NCBI GenBank assembly: GCA_016648135.1
Contig: JADDOH010002328.1
Location: 37,854 to 101,853 of the forward strand
Reading direction: 5' to 3'
Length of the DNA: 64,000 nucleotides
From: Agrypnia vestita
Lineage: Eukaryota > Arthropoda > Insecta > Trichoptera > Phryganeidae
Every line of letters starts with the position of its first letter. Position 1 is the stretch's first letter. The notes under the pieces were generated by a model that saw only the letters and a program-made list of their open reading frames with translations, ran no database searches and was not told the DNA's origin. This document shows positions 32,934-45,959 of the stretch, one piece after another. The translations under genes were made by a program, and so were the position numbers.

Positions 32934-34184
32934 TCTTGTGATGGTCGACATAGAGAAAGATTTAATAAATTTAGAAAATCTTAAAATAATAATATTCAAA
33001 AAGCCAAGTATGGACATCAAAAATATATTTCTTCTGGTTTGAATCGTTTAAAAGTAAAAGCCTGATATATTTCTTCTCAAGATTCCATGTATTACAAGAG
33101 GCTAACGAAATATTGAATATTCGGCTATACAAGTAATATTTCTTAGGTATTTTTATTATACCATAGATATAATTCTGTGTTAAATTAATATTGTTTGCCA
33201 ATCCTAATAGACTCGACCTTGTGAGTAGGTGCGAACGAGCCTTTATTATTTATGAATCGGAACAGCAAGTCTCGCGTGTAGCGAGTGCTTTACTCTTATT
33301 TTAACGAACGGACCAATCACAGGCACGCGTTACCTTTCGACGGGTTGAGCCGGAGGCGACCGTCTTGGTGACTGAATCCGGCCAATGGCGAGCGCCGGCG
33401 GTGAGGTCATCGCGCATAGGATGAGTCACTGCACTAGCGTGGATTTCAGAGGTATGGTGAAATCGTTACTATAAAAGGAGCGAACATGATGTACTCAGCC
33501 CTTCAGTTCGAGACCAGACTTGCGAGCGGGAGCGCTGCCCAACAGACTACCGACGGAGCCCTGAGTTCCAGAACAGCATTTGCGGACGGAGTTGCGGCCC
33601 GGACTTATGGAGGAATCTACCATTCATCAGTAGCAGAGAGGATCATACCGCCACTGTGTAACAGCTAAGGAACACATTTATATTATCTATCGATTAATTA
33701 TTTTCACTATTGAAATGTAGTTATTTTGGGAAGATTTAAAATCGGAGCAATAATGTATAATTAATATCACGATTTCTTGTGTGATCTTGGCTCAATTCGT
33801 ACGGGAATATCTCCCAAACGAAGATATTTTGATGCTTGGGGATTTTCATACCATTTGTATTAACAATTGATTTTACGGAGCTCTATAAGCAGTGCGTAAT
33901 AGATTCATAATATTGTCGACGCGTTATGTATTGCAATCCAAATCGTACGAGAAATTCTTCCGAACGAATATATTTTAAAGTATGAGGATTTTCAAACTAC
34001 ATTTACTAATAATTGAATACACGTAATTCTATAAGAAATGCTTAGTAGCCTTATAATAATTGTGTTGCATAAGTATTGCGCAATCCGGTCTTCAGCCAAG
34101 TCTTTATGATTTGAGTACCTCGGTACATCTGGCTTAACAAGTAGCTTCAGAATGACGAGTAAAGGACAGAATGGGGAGATCTAA

Positions 34185-34390
34185 CTAAAGATTGGGGATA
34201 TCTGGTTTGTGTTAGCCTAGCTGGCTGAGGGGTGGATGATTGCCGGCACTTGGGCGTGGAACCCGCACAAGCCCCTGCAGGGCCCCTTTAAGGCGGGGTC
34301 CTCCTTGTTGCTCGGGGTCGTCAATAAACCGACCACCTAACCTCATCTGGCGCAAACTACTTAAACCAACAAAAAGGTTCCCTATGTCTT
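34185..34390 (+). other. Diverged segment of copy 2 with GC-rich stem-loop
   Basis: Counterpart of 4153-4370. The stem AGGGCCCC/GGGGTCCT (34279-34302, loop TTTAAGGC) takes the place of GAGGT(A)CTC/GGGACCTC in copy 1. A second stem, GGTCG/CGACC with a nine-base loop (about 34316-34334), follows here. Flanking sequence is nearly identical in both copies. Confidence 0.5.
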
Positions 34391-34544
34391 TGGAAGGATT
34401 TCCATGCTTGAATGCTGTAAAAACTTGATAGAAAACGTTAACTTCTATTTCGTCCTCTGTAAGAAAGACAGGGCCAGAATAAATATAAAAATCATTCACT
34501 CATATGGAATAGCTGGGATATTATAAATATGTTACTAACACTCT

Positions 34545-34954
34545 AACATTTGTCCAAAGTAAATGTTGCAAGATGCAGAATCGTGGGACGCCGCTCTGAA
34601 AAGGCATAATGAGATTGCACAATAATTTGTAACATCGCTGACTATGCCCGCAAAGGAGGCTAATGTCGTCATCAATTCGTACCAAAAGAGTACATGATTC
34701 TTCAAACACCGGCCTAAAAGAAAGGCGCCTCAAGACAACACACATCATCAGAAACTCGTACCAAAAGAGTACGGCCTTCTCAATTATAAGCCTAAAAGAG
34801 AGGCGTCACAGGATCACATCTCGTAAAGAAGAGATAGAGTCTCGGGATGCAGTAAGTTCCGGAGGAACAAGGGGGGTCGTTTAGTCACTTAGGAAGTCGG
34901 CCACCGGGTTTAGGCGGGCGCGGAGCCTCAACCCCTCTCAGCAGAGATGCTGAG
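34545..34954 (+). ncRNA. Stem-loop array, copy 2
   Basis: The ten stem-loops of copy 1 are all present at an offset of 30,031 bases. Changes fall in loops or keep pairing: the third has loop CGCAAAGGA instead of CGCAAATGA, the second GCTCTGAAAA instead of ATTCTGAAAA, and the seventh is GCCT/AGGC, a better stem than GCCT/GGGC in copy 1. Confidence 0.45.
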
Positions 34955-36450
34955 GGTTTAAAAAACCAAAATTTAGCATTTAAAGAAACTATTATTTCAT
35001 ATAAACTCACGGGCTGTTGTAGAATCCTTTCGAACAAACCATCCCCGAGACCTTATCTACTTATTTATAAAGAAGTTTCATTTCAAAAATGTCTTATTTC
35101 GTAGATAGCAAATATATGTATTATTTTCCCCAGGAATTAATATGAACAGGTTCATACACGTCTAAGACGACACCATTCAAGGTAAGAATATGTTAATATA
35201 AAGTGTTTAAAATTATTAGTTTCAGTGTTATTTAATATGTGAATTTCTCCTCTTTATGCCGTTCGATTGATTTTATTGGGTTGTTTCCAAACGGAAATGT
35301 TTTATTTCTAATACACGAATTCTTCTGGTGAACGTATTTTATTGTAACATAAATGTATAGATTATTAGGTTCGTTAGATGATTTTATTACGTAATATTAT
35401 GCAATTGTTTCCACACTGCTCCTATAAAAGAATTTGAAGTTATTACGATACACAACGGGGTCCTTCATCCATTAGACGAATCATGTGCCAATTCAACGAC
35501 GTATTACGAATAGTATATATTGTATTTATCGAGATTTAGTCGCATTTATTATTTCTAGTGAGGTTTTTAGTATTGGTTCCAGGCGCCATTATGAGGCGGA
35601 AATAGTTCATATTCATAGCCCGACTGCAATAGGTATTTTTGTCGCGTAAGAGGTAGCACTTTTAGAAATATAACTGTGTTTTATGTTTCGTCCCTGACGG
35701 ACAGGATGGTATAGCTGTGGCTATTTAGGTAATATACTTAGTAAATGCAAAGGGCATTAGGTATTATCAATTTCGTCTGCGAACCCAAGATGTTAGAAAT
35801 ATTTTTAGTTAATATTTTTAGTTAATATTGCATTCAAAAGCGCAATTTTCACAGAATAATTATTTCCAGTTAATAATATATATTTTAGTTAAATGTATAG
35901 TTAGCACAGGCAGAGTATTAATATTGTATAGAATACATTATTTATAATATTTCAAGAAGGTATAATATTTTATTCCGCGATCCTTTTATAGTTACAGCGT
36001 ATCTGTCGACCTCAGCCGTTGCCACCCGCGCCATACAACTATTTTCGCTAACATCATACGGCAAATGACTTTATTCATTGCAATGAAATTTATATTATTT
36101 AATATTATTTTCCACGACGTATTTTTGACGGGTCACCCCATAGGATTCATCACATTGTTAGCCGCGGCCAGGAGTTGGCAAATTAATTGAATATAATAGC
36201 TAAAAATTAAATATCAACTCGCGACGAGTAAGCATCGACATTTTAAATAAATTATTAATACAAAATTCTTCGTTAATACTTTAGGAAGACCCTCTATCTA
36301 GCTGGTTCATCACAGTGCTTACCGTGACCAGGAGAACGATTTATATTGAAATACAATAAAATGCTTTATAATATTAATTGAACAGCATTTCGACATTAAA
36401 TACAGTCTGCTCGATTTGATTAGGACCCTCTATCTAGCTGGATCATCACA

Positions 36451-39390
36451 AACACAATTATTTAATTGAAATATTTCGCATACTAACTTATTGCTGGCGT
36501 CAAAAATAAATTACAGAAGGATGAATCAATCGCGTTGTTTGTTTACTAAGTGTATGTATATATATTTCACTTGTCGCAACACACCGATCGCTTCATTTGC
36601 ATATGGTTTTAGGGTGACACATATATTTTTCTCAGACAGGATACATAAATAGCTCAATTTGCACGTCAAACGACATTCAAATGTCGAGGTCAATTCGTTT
36701 GCGTCGCCGTTGTGCCAGACAATGGAAACTAAGAAATACCACAATTTGACAAAAAAAAGGAGGCGCTAGATCGTAAACAATACTAAAACCGCAAGAATGT
36801 CAACACAAGCGAATGGTTCGGAGGACGCGAAATAATAATCAAACATAATGTTATATATAAGCAACAGTATAATTAAATTGCAAACGATATGAGTCATACG
36901 AATTATGAGGAATGATTTCATTCCACTTATATCTATTTAATTATAATACTACGTTAACTGAATTCATGGTATAATTGAATAGAAGTTATAGATCTGGGCT
37001 CAACCAGCATAAAAATTAGTGGTATCAGTGGTATCAATGGTATCCTCATATCACCAAAATAAATAAACGTGAACTAACGTAAATTGCTTGTCCACAATTA
37101 GTACCACGTCAGATGCCTATATGTTTACCTTGTTTAAAAAAATTACTACGAGCTTGCAAATTTTTAAACAGTTAACCTTGGTCAAACTAAATACTATTAA
37201 AAAGTAGAATATATGGTAAAGTCGCGCTTTAGATCAAGAATACGTTTTTACTTAAGAGACTAGGTTTGGAAAAAATAAAATTTCTATTGTAAAAAATGCG
37301 TCATGTTTACTTGGGAATTTAATCATGCAAGAATAAATACTTTAACTGCAGTATAAATGTGTCTTTGCCCAACGCGAGGGAAGACATACTCCCGCTGTGA
37401 CCCATTCTCCTCCCCTAAAGAACTAATTTCATTAATCTCTGCACATATTTTATACTCTGATTATATTACTATTTAGCATCGACTTCATACCGAACTCAAC
37501 AAAATATTGAAGTTCTGAAAGTTCCGAAAGCATTTATAAATATATATGAGAGGTAATAAAATTAAAACTTTAGTAAAATTAAATTTAAACCAGTTAAATC
37601 GCCGATAAATAAATAGCCGACTAACTTCCCAATGAAAAAAAAACCAACGCATTAATTAAATACGACGATACCCATCAACTGACAGCGGAATAATTGACAA
37701 ACCAATAAGATCTTGGCTTCCAATAATTATTCATTTCATCACTAGACTTGAATGATTTCAATTTTGCAATGAAATTTATTTTCAAAAACGAAAATACGAC
37801 ACCAATTACAATTTAACTATCAAAATTATTTTCAACAATAATGTGCTATTGGGGCGACAACTGTTCTTAGATTTTATATTTATATTCAGCTCGATCGAAG
37901 CTTAGAGCGTTCTGTACAGATCTGGGTGTATTCATTTACCGTAAATTATTAAATACGGTTTAATGTAGAGTTTCGGATACAATTCGGCTGCTTTGTTAGC
38001 AATAAATTAAACCCAGACGTAGCACTGAATGTTTCAATCAATACAAGTACAACGTAATATGAAAATAAAATTTATAGCGCGGTTAAATAAACGGTCAATT
38101 TTCCGATAGGTCGGGAATGCGCTGAACTTTTGAAATATCTCCGTGATCGTATACAATTAGTGCGCAGCTAACTCGATGAAATAACACAGTAAAGCTGCGA
38201 ATTCATAGAAGCAAACATAAATATTTCATAATTAATCCGGCATTTATTTGTAGACTTAAATTTCACTGGGGACCGATCAGGAGCGTTTACACTCGAATTA
38301 GTTTTACATGATTATGGACTTTGGAAAATATGAAAAGCAATATTACATTTCAATTTAATTAATATCCAAAATTTTGATTTTTAATGTGGTGTCACGATGT
38401 AAAAATATGGAGTTCTATCCTCTCTGCCTACCCATGCGGTGAAACGGCGTGATTGTTAATTAGTTTACAAAATTCAATTTAATTAATTGAATTGGTTAAA
38501 CGCTACGACAAGTGCTTCAATTTAAATTGCAACTATGCGGAAAAATAAAGAAAATATGGGTCCCCCAATAAAATAAGTGAAAAAGTAAAAAAATCTTAAT
38601 ATTTTTAATTTCATATCAAAATTTACCAGAGAAAACACCAGACGCCGCCAAAATATTATTGAAATGAAAAAGATTTTGGAGGAGCACGATATCTATCACA
38701 TATTTAATCGGTGCTCTGCCATCGTAGATTGAAAATAATAGTTTTATTATGTGTCCGATATACGTGCAATACAATGCATACGATATTATTACAAAAACTT
38801 AAAATTATTGTATGCACCACCAGATGATTAAAAAAATTAAATCTGTGTGATAATTTGTCTGTCCATTGCCTCTAATTCATTGTGCGCCAAATAAGAAAAA
38901 AATTGCGTCATTGTAGTGTATGTACGTATGTAACGCGATTTAGTGGAAAGGTCAGGGCGGCCGCATGCGACAACAAAGCTCCAACCAACTGTCATCCTAG
39001 TGAGTGCTATTTTTAAAACGGAAGCGTTTTAGCTTAATTCTAATAAAGAGAGAAAATGAACATCGCGTTTTTTGATGCTCACGTCTAAACGCAAAAAGTT
39101 AAATGTGACATTCGTCGCAGATTTTGATCTATTTGCATACAGGACCTTGACGAAAGTATAGTCACTCCACTCCTTAGACATCTCACTGTCTCCTTGCTTT
39201 TACTAACCGTTATTTGCTATTTAGGAACTTACCTTCTATTTCGCTTACCGTCTTGATTAAATAACTTTTGGTCATAAGTATTTTTTCCGTTCACTCCAAA
39301 CACACCAAAACAAACACGCATAAGACCACAAAAAGCGGATTTATAATGGAAGGTTTTTTCTTAAAAAAAAATATTTTTACAGAAAAAATT
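36451..39390. other. No gene recognised
   Basis: AT-rich, about 2.9 kb. GC-moderate sequence at 36640-36800, 37860-38280 and 38930-39010 may be regulatory but carries no motif I can name. The only identifiable item is a short LINE tail at 38405-38455. Confidence 0.4.
38405..38455 (+). pseudogene. LINE tail fragment
   Basis: Plus strand reads IWSSILSAYPCGETA followed by a stop, the last residues of the LINE family preserved at 26281-26715, 50455 and 60255. Only about 50 bp is recognisable. Confidence 0.5.
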
Positions 39391-39396
39391 CGAAAC

Positions 39397-39960
39397 TTCA
39401 CTAAACAAAATCAGCAAGACCAGCAACTAAAAATACTTTACGTGACATTGAATATTTGTCAATGCAAAAAAGGGTTAACGAAATTTAAATCGACCGATTT
39501 TAGTAATGAAATTAAACTTTGAAGTGGAATACCTAAAACTGTCAATGAAGATTGCTGCAGAAATTGAGGTCAATCCAATATCAAAAAAAAAGGGTAAGAC
39601 CTGCTTCTCATTGTTCAGGGATCAAGCATTTATTTAGAAAATCGGAGGATTTTAAAAACACGATGTATGGCTACCACACGAAACCAAAATGGTACGCGTA
39701 CCATAAAAAATAAGGATGAAAAGTGAAAGGTAATAGATTTTCTCCACACAGCCCTAGATCTAGCATCACCCGATTATCACTTCATTAGATTTTTGTAGCA
39801 TTACTTAGATGGACAAAAATTTAACAGCGTTAGTGAAATAAAAACGGTCCTAATAGAGTATTTTGCAACAAAGCGTAGGAGTTTTCATAAATGAGGAACC
39901 AAAAAAATGTTAATACAATGGAAAAAAAGTCATATCTATGGAGAATAAATTTTAGAATTG
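39397..39960 (+). pseudogene. mariner transposase remnant, internally deleted
   Basis: The N-terminal part (about 39440-39570) gives CQCKKGLTKFKSTDFSNEI, a stop, then SGIPKTVNED, matching mariner 'CQxWFxKFRSGDFSLEDxPRSGRPxxVDED'. The C-terminal part (39750-39930) gives DLASPDYHFIRFL, a stop, HYLDGQKFNSVSEIKTVLIE, YFATKRRSFHK, matching 'DLAPSDYHLFRSLQxxLxGxxF'. About 200 codons between them, with two of the catalytic acids, are missing. The third Asp lies in PDY. Dead copy; terminal repeats were not identified. Confidence 0.75.
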
Positions 39961-40034
39961 TAAAAATATTTTTTTTTTTAAATTTCTTCATTTCAAAAAA
40001 ACCTATTTTATAGTATAAATTTGTAATGTGTCTA

Positions 40035-40200
40035 TTTTTACTTTTAAGGCTACAGGCCGTGAATACCAATACACGTCACAAAAACACCCAGGCAGAAAAC
40101 TACATAAATATATACTGACCTCACCAAGAATCGAAATGGAACCTCCGGTATGAGAAAGCAGTGTCGTGCCTACTGAACTACGAGGGTCGCCATCCTTATA
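40035..40200 (-). mobile_element. Second type of tRNA-derived SINE
   Basis: In minus orientation: GGCGACCCTCGTAGTTCAGT (box A region), GCACGACACTGCTTTCTCAT, then GGTTCCATTTCGATTCTTGG (a box B interrupted by extra bases), then a body with TTTTTGTGACGTGTATTGG and TATTCACGGCCTGTAG. The layout is that of a tRNA-headed SINE and differs from the family at 28025. It directly adjoins the mariner remnant. Confidence 0.55.
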
Positions 40201-41188
40201 TTAAATAATTTTTCGAAATAAATGCTTTCCTTTCCAAATTTTTCTCAGTTGCACTTTAGGACCCTGACGAAAATACAGACACTTTAACTTTCGGATGTAT
40301 CACATTGTCCGTGCCTTTACAAATTGTGGCATACATCATTACCCTTTAGGGCCTGTGAAAAACAAAGGCGCCCACCCTCCCCCGCAGACAACATATTACA
40401 TAAAATTAAAAGAGCGACTAATCTTGGGAATTATACGCGCGCGGTGGTATGCAAAATACGAAAGTCGTGTTATTCCAAGAAATGTGAAATAATTAATCTG
40501 GAATTGCATAAGAAAAGCCGATCAGTTTCCCACAGTGTTGCTGCGGTGCGCAGTGTGCATTTGACTTTCTCTTCAACGAATGCGCCGTACCCCGAGCCGC
40601 GCAATCTCTGAAACGGCCGACAAATTATCCTTATTAGGAAAACTACCGGCGGTTCGGAATCAAACAGATATTATTACACGGGCAAATTATAGCATTGCAT
40701 CATTCTACAATTATCAAACCTAACTTTTCCGACTATTGCTAAAGATGGATTCAATCGTTGAAGCGGACTGATCCACGTATTGCCATACTATAAATGACAC
40801 CAGCTTAAAGCGATTGAAATAATAATTACTTAATCCAATCGGAGAAAATGAATCTTTTCTCTTATCCGCCGCTTTGTTGTTATCTCCCCGCCACTGTTTA
40901 CTTACTCAGTTTAAACTGTGTTCTTCTCATTCTATTACCGATGATGATTCATTGCTTTTTCGTATGCATTTGTAATCTTAAAGTATCATTTTATAGACCA
41001 ATCATAACCCCGTAAATAGTGGCCGGCAGATAACAGCAAAGAACTGAGAAAATAAAATATCGAGAATGTCACGAATGTTTAGTGAAAAATATAAGTATAC
41101 CTAATTCTGATTGAACTGCGGAATGTGTGTGAAAAAGTATGAAATATCATTTATATTATTTCGTAATCGGGTCTATTCTTCTTGTGTG
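40201..41188. other. No gene recognised
   Basis: GC-moderate stretches at 40500-40650 and 40760-40900 alternate with AT-rich DNA. Frames up to 95 codons at 40295-40611 show no family resemblance. Possibly regulatory. Confidence 0.35.
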
Positions 41189-41189
41189 T

Positions 41190-41330
41190 ATAGTTTTCTG
41201 GGATATTCTGCCGTGTGTATGTGACCTCTCTGGCCAACGTTTCGGATCCCATTGCAGGGTCCATCATCAGGGCTGATGTGATGAGTGAGTGTTGAAGTGT
41301 AGGTTGCAATACCGTGCCGAAGTCAGGGTC
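41190..41330 (-). repeat. Repeat with hammerhead-like core
   Basis: The plus strand reads TAGTTTTCTGGGATATTCTG, then GGCCAACGTTTCGGATCCCA, then GGGTCCATCATCAGGGCTGA. In minus orientation the core is CTGATGATGGACCC, loop TGCAAT, GGGATCC, GAAACGTT (41271-41235), like a hammerhead CUGAUGA - stem II - GAAA core with NUH triplet GUU. Shares its arm motif TTTTCTGGGATAT with 25899 and its core with 51097. Confidence 0.55.
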
Positions 41331-42330
41331 TATTTTTATTGGTTTGCAGTTTCATAACGACCAAGTTATGTACGATCCCCCTAATTTTTAATAATGTACA
41401 CTTCGTCAATTTTGAATCCATGAATTAATTATTTACATACTTAATACAAGAAATAGTAATATTATTTTAAAAGTTGGTAGAAATCAGTTTGCTTCACATA
41501 CATCTACTTATTTCTTCATCCACATCACGTATTCAAATATTAAATTAAAATAAATATTTCCGATACAATGATAGAAATATTGACATTTGATAGATGTCGA
41601 CACACTTCACAGAATTTTTTTCGCGTACTTAAAAAAGTATATTTATTCGGTCTATTTTTGAATGTTCGGACAACAATCACCATTACAAGAAATTCGTTAT
41701 CCTAAGAATATGAGGGGATGTCAGGATCTGCTAAGCTCATACGTGCGTACATACGTAGGTTTTATATAGGGCTAAAATTAATTAAAAGGTATGTAAAAGT
41801 GTGTATAAAAGAACGCATTCTCATTGTTCGGTAATTCAGAATGAAATACTATAGAATAGGCATTAATGATACATAAAATTATAAAGTTATTATTTATTTT
41901 TTATACAAGGCGATGGTATACTTATTCCTTTAATTAAATAGATTAATATCTGTGTCATTTATAACAAAATTAGCTAGTATAACGCCAAACATTCCAGTAC
42001 TGACAGATAAAATATTTCACTCATTTGACACATTAATTATATTACTTTATTTATATTTATAAACCACAACTAATATAGAAATATATATTTAAAGTAATTC
42101 TTGTTATCTTGAGCGTTTCGATAATATAAATGGGCATCCTTAGCGTTAGCATTGTTGTCTATCGAGAGTTAGAAAGTATCGATCATCGGCGTAAAGATGT
42201 CTGAGATAGCTAGCTACCTACGAGGGAGACTGAGCTATTATGTCGGAGAAACATTCCACCTCTAATCCAATTATAGCGGCCAATAGGCATGCCGCCTAAT
42301 CGTGCATACTGGCCTATGAGCCAATCGGTA
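41331..42330. other. AT-rich sequence, nothing recognised
   Basis: No coding signal or repeat match. The last 200 bp (from 42130) become GC-richer and may form an upstream promoter region for the site at 42336. Confidence 0.4.
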
Positions 42331-42335
42331 AACAG

Positions 42336-42396
42336 TATAAAAAAAATGCACCGACACTAAAAAATGTTCAGTCTGCAGCGAAATTCAAGGTAGGTC
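42336..42396 (+). promoter_or_regulatory. Possible host core promoter with splice donor
   Basis: TATAAAAAAA (42336) is followed about 33 bases later by TTCAGTC (initiator-like, A at 42371) and then AATTCAAG/GTAGGTCC, a splice-donor-like site before 42391. A 20-base first exon is short, so this may be coincidence. Unlike the promoter at 3423 it is not in a recognised repeat. Confidence 0.3.
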
Positions 42397-43305
42397 CATC
42401 AACGTCGATGATAAATTTAGAATGTTCTGGAATATTTCAAGTAAACTAAATTACGTTGTGAATGATTTCTTGGTAGGTAACAGCGTTCTAAAATATAAAG
42501 ACTCGAAATAAATAAATTGGTAAAAAAAAAAACTTTTTTATCAAAATTTGCAAACTTATTCTGTAGGAACAATGGAATGAGTCAAAAATGCAGCTTTTCA
42601 GGAGAGCCAAAACAAAATTGGGGAATTTCGATTGTTTAGAAAATATCTCTTAATGCTTTTTTTATTTTTATCTAATTTTTGCACCAGTAGTTTAGATTTT
42701 TGCACAAGAACGTTGAACCAAGATGACTGATGTTGTTTCTTGGCAAATTTTTTAAATAAAATTAATAATGTCATTTGTCCTTTTACAAAAAATTTAAAAA
42801 TGATAGCATTTTATTTTATTTTCTGACTCATCTAATTTTTTCTTGCTATATATGTATGTATTTAAAGAAAAACTCTGCATACTTAATTCAAAACCCGATT
42901 TTATTTACTCATTCCGTTGTTTCTTTTGCCCATAGAATTAATATATAATAAAAGAGATAACAAGAAAACAAAGTTATATTTTTTTAGAATTACAAGTATC
43001 GATTTGAATTCAAATAAAATGCTTGAGATATTTGACTTTAAATATGCATTGCAAGAAAGAAAATAGCTGAAACCAAAGCAGTAGATCGACGTTCTTTTTT
43101 TAAAAAATAAAGCGTCTTAGTTTATTATTTCGCTGTTAAATAGCCGCATCATTTGGAAGCATCGTGGCTGATAATGTAAAAGATGTTAAGAGCTTAATAT
43201 AGTTGCGTAGACCTGTAAATTCCAAATCGTAAAAGCTGTGCAATCTCGATGTCAGAGTTCGCGTTTCGAGTTTTAGCTGCTTCACACAAACTTTCTGCTA
43301 TATAA
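42397..43305. other. AT-rich sequence with a weak inverted pair
   Basis: GGAACAATGGAATGAGT (42567) and the inverse of ACTCATTCCGTTGTTTC (42910) form a loosely inverted pair about 360 bp apart, possibly an old TIR element. Otherwise nothing. Confidence 0.35.
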
Positions 43306-44204
43306 TTAAGGGAGAATACCTACCTACAAAGTGCGAAAGAAGGCAATTTTTGTGAATTTTTTAAAGAAAAGCAATATAAATTATGGTATTGATATCTTTC
43401 TACATGAAAGTAGGCATGCTTTTAAGAATATGTTAAATTTTTTTTATAAAAAAATATTCAACATTGGCGGAAAATTTTTGGGTTCTGTCGACTGCCGAAA
43501 AAAAGGTCCTCCACAGTGAACACTCCCATTTCATCTGTAATCATCAGAATAAAAAAAACAAAAAGATTGTCAAAATTGACACTACAATTTAGTCTTTGAT
43601 GTAGGGGTTTTTGAAAATATAGATTTTTGATAAAATGGCGGGCATTTGAATTTGAAATAGCGTTTTTTAGAGAGAAATTCGGGTTTATTATGCCGATAAA
43701 AAAAACTAAGTTATTTTAAAAAAATCCTACGACATAGACTAGATAATTATGTATAGAATAACCCCTAGAAATTTCAAGTTGATTGGTTCAGTGGTTGCCA
43801 CTGAACCATTTTGGTCACTGATTTTCAAAACATGGTTTCGCGTAAAACGTGTTTGAAAATTGAGCAATGAATAAATCGCGAAATTTTTCAACTTACATAA
43901 AATCATTGAATCCAGGTTCATAATATAAGACCTCCACCTTGCTTAGAATTCCTATATCATTGAACACTCTTCACAAACATAATAGAAATAGGACTTACGT
44001 TTCTATTATGAAAGAGCCCGACTGGCAGCTACATGCGTGTTTCGCGGCGCGTAATCAAAAACGAGATGCCGCTGTGTTATTTTTTGAATTTTTGCTTGAA
44101 ATTTTCACCAGACATTTTTAAGAAAATAAGATTTTCTTAAAAAAGCTTTAAGAAAATTTTAAAATCGATTTTTTCAAAATGTCTAGGTAGGTATTCTCCC
44201 TTAA
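43306..44204. mobile_element. TTAA-flanked TIR element (891 bp)
   Basis: A 17-bp perfect terminal inverted repeat GGGAGAATACCTACCTA starts at 43310 and its inverse ends at 44200, with TTAA on both sides (43306-43309, 44201-44204). TTAA duplication is used by piggyBac and by Sola3 transposons. There is no transposase frame, so it is non-autonomous. An internal perfect hairpin GGTTCAGTGG-TTG-CCACTGAACC lies at about 43784-43806. The 60-aa frames inside look incidental. Confidence 0.8.
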
Positions 44205-45955
44205 GATAACATGCCTGAAATCATGAATCAGTTTACTTTATATTAATAAATATAAATAAGCAGAGCATTAACTCTCAATTATTTTTGCAGTAATTTCACT
44301 TCGTGGGTGATGAAGCAACCTCTGCCGAATAAATAATAAAAAAAAAAAACTTTGAGGCTATTTATCTCAGTTTGACGTAAAAGTCAGATGTTATAATACA
44401 ATTTAAAGAATCATGGTTATCTTACTGTATACTTGGTAGTTAATAAGTATAAGGATTAATATAATGATAAACTGGAAAATTTATGCAAATTAAAAAAAAA
44501 TATATGCATTAAGTATGATTTATTAAGTATTTCCGTGTGTTTGAATAGGCGAGCCGTGACAATATTAGTATCGATAGTCCACATCGATACTACGAATGAT
44601 TTATTTATCAAACGTAATCCAAGGTATGACATTACCGAAGCGCCTATAAATCGCACAAACAGATGTCTGGGAGAGATAAAATTCGATAGAAGATTTTACT
44701 GGCTCTCTGTTTTCCGGAAGCACATCTGGATCACTCTCCTCGGAAACTTTTCAGCTAGATTATAGGCTGGTATGTACTTACATAGGTATATTCTGAAGAA
44801 GAAATAATATCGGTGTCTTTTTAAAGTTTTATTTAGGTAAGTGTGAAACGTAATACATATTTCCACACATCACTAATATATAATTTTATTACGAGCATTC
44901 AAAAATCTTGATTTATTTTTTAGAGTTTCACGATTTTCATTGAGAATTTGTAAGGCTGGATTGTGATCAGGTGTCGGTAAATCGCGGCTTTTTGGGGCTA
45001 TTTATCTTACCCGATATTCAAATGATCAGTTAAAAACATTTGCTCCTATTAATAATATCAGCGAACAATCATTTTCTATTATGAACACACATAAAAGAGT
45101 GCATATAAAGATCAACCTAAGAATTTATGAGAACAACCGAATAATTTATGAGAATTTAGTTTCTTGTCTAAAATACAATACTGTAAAAGCTTTCTCAAGC
45201 AATGCAAGGTCGCCCTTCACATGAGCTTTATATTAAATTTAATTATTTAAAATATACCACAACAGATTTTTAATGACCCTGGTAGTCAATGTGACATTAA
45301 TGTATAATGTAAAAACATTTTATGACAATTATGTTACAATATATACTCGTACATATTAAAATGTTACAAAATACATATTTTTATGGTAAACATATTAGAA
45401 ACACTGTAGATGATAACATTTAAAGTTATTTTATAGACAAATCAATTATACAAGATATAAAATAACTGCTAAATATACAGTGCGTAGGTTCCGAAGTCAA
45501 CGAAGCGACAATCCTCGGAGAAATTGCATATTGCTAATTTGGTTCAAGTAGCTGTTAATTATGTTATGAAAATTTAGCTTTTAAATTGAGCCCGAGCCAA
45601 AAAGTACATATCCAGGTCAGCATTACTTGAAAAAAAAAACAGGTTGAAATTTCCTTTTAGTAATTAATCATTCTAGGTAGGGCATGATTAATATTAATAT
45701 TTATTTAAATAATTGTTTGCCTTTGTATAAGTTTTAAATCAACAAATGTTGATTTTAAAATACTTTAATTTAATAAAGACATTTTTAAATTAAGTTACTT
45801 TAGATTAATCTGAAAAATACTTTTCCACTTGATAAAATAATTAAAAGCCGTTCCTAGTCTGAGAGAATTTTCCTATCTAATCATTGTTAAAAAAAATTGC
45901 CAATGGCTCGTGAAGGATATCTCATAGCTCGTAGTAAAAAATTTACGGGTGGACT
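44205..45955. other. AT-rich sequence, nothing recognised
   Basis: About 1.75 kb without coding frames, RNA genes or repeat matches. A poly-A run lies at 44338-44350. Confidence 0.45.
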
Positions 45956-45959
45956 CCTG

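Larger units (their letters stand above)
32934..36450 (+). mobile_element. 3.4 kb LTR-like non-coding element, copy 2
   Basis: Aligns from TGTGATGGTCGACATAG (32934) to beyond 36310 with copy 1 at 2890-6285, with few differences apart from the block 34185-34390. TATAAAAG is at 33470. The stem-loop array is at 34545-34954 and the donor-like site at 35182. The 3' end differs: 'gaccctctatctagctgg.tcatcaca' occurs at about 36288 and again at 36423, so this copy has one more 3' motif than copy 1. No flanking duplication was found, so the right boundary (36310 or about 36450) is uncertain. In this copy a 60-codon frame opens at 33486, absent from copy 1, so it is not taken as a gene. Confidence 0.6.

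Noticed and set aside
33486..33668. 60-codon frame after the promoter in copy 2
   Set aside because: The start codon is absent in copy 1 and the frame is not maintained there.
2890..36450. The two 3.4 kb repeats as the two LTRs of one giant element
   Set aside because: The 26.6 kb between them is a mix of unrelated, separately inserted repeats with no gag/pol, and copy 1 has its own flanking GTAT. Two independent copies explain the data better.
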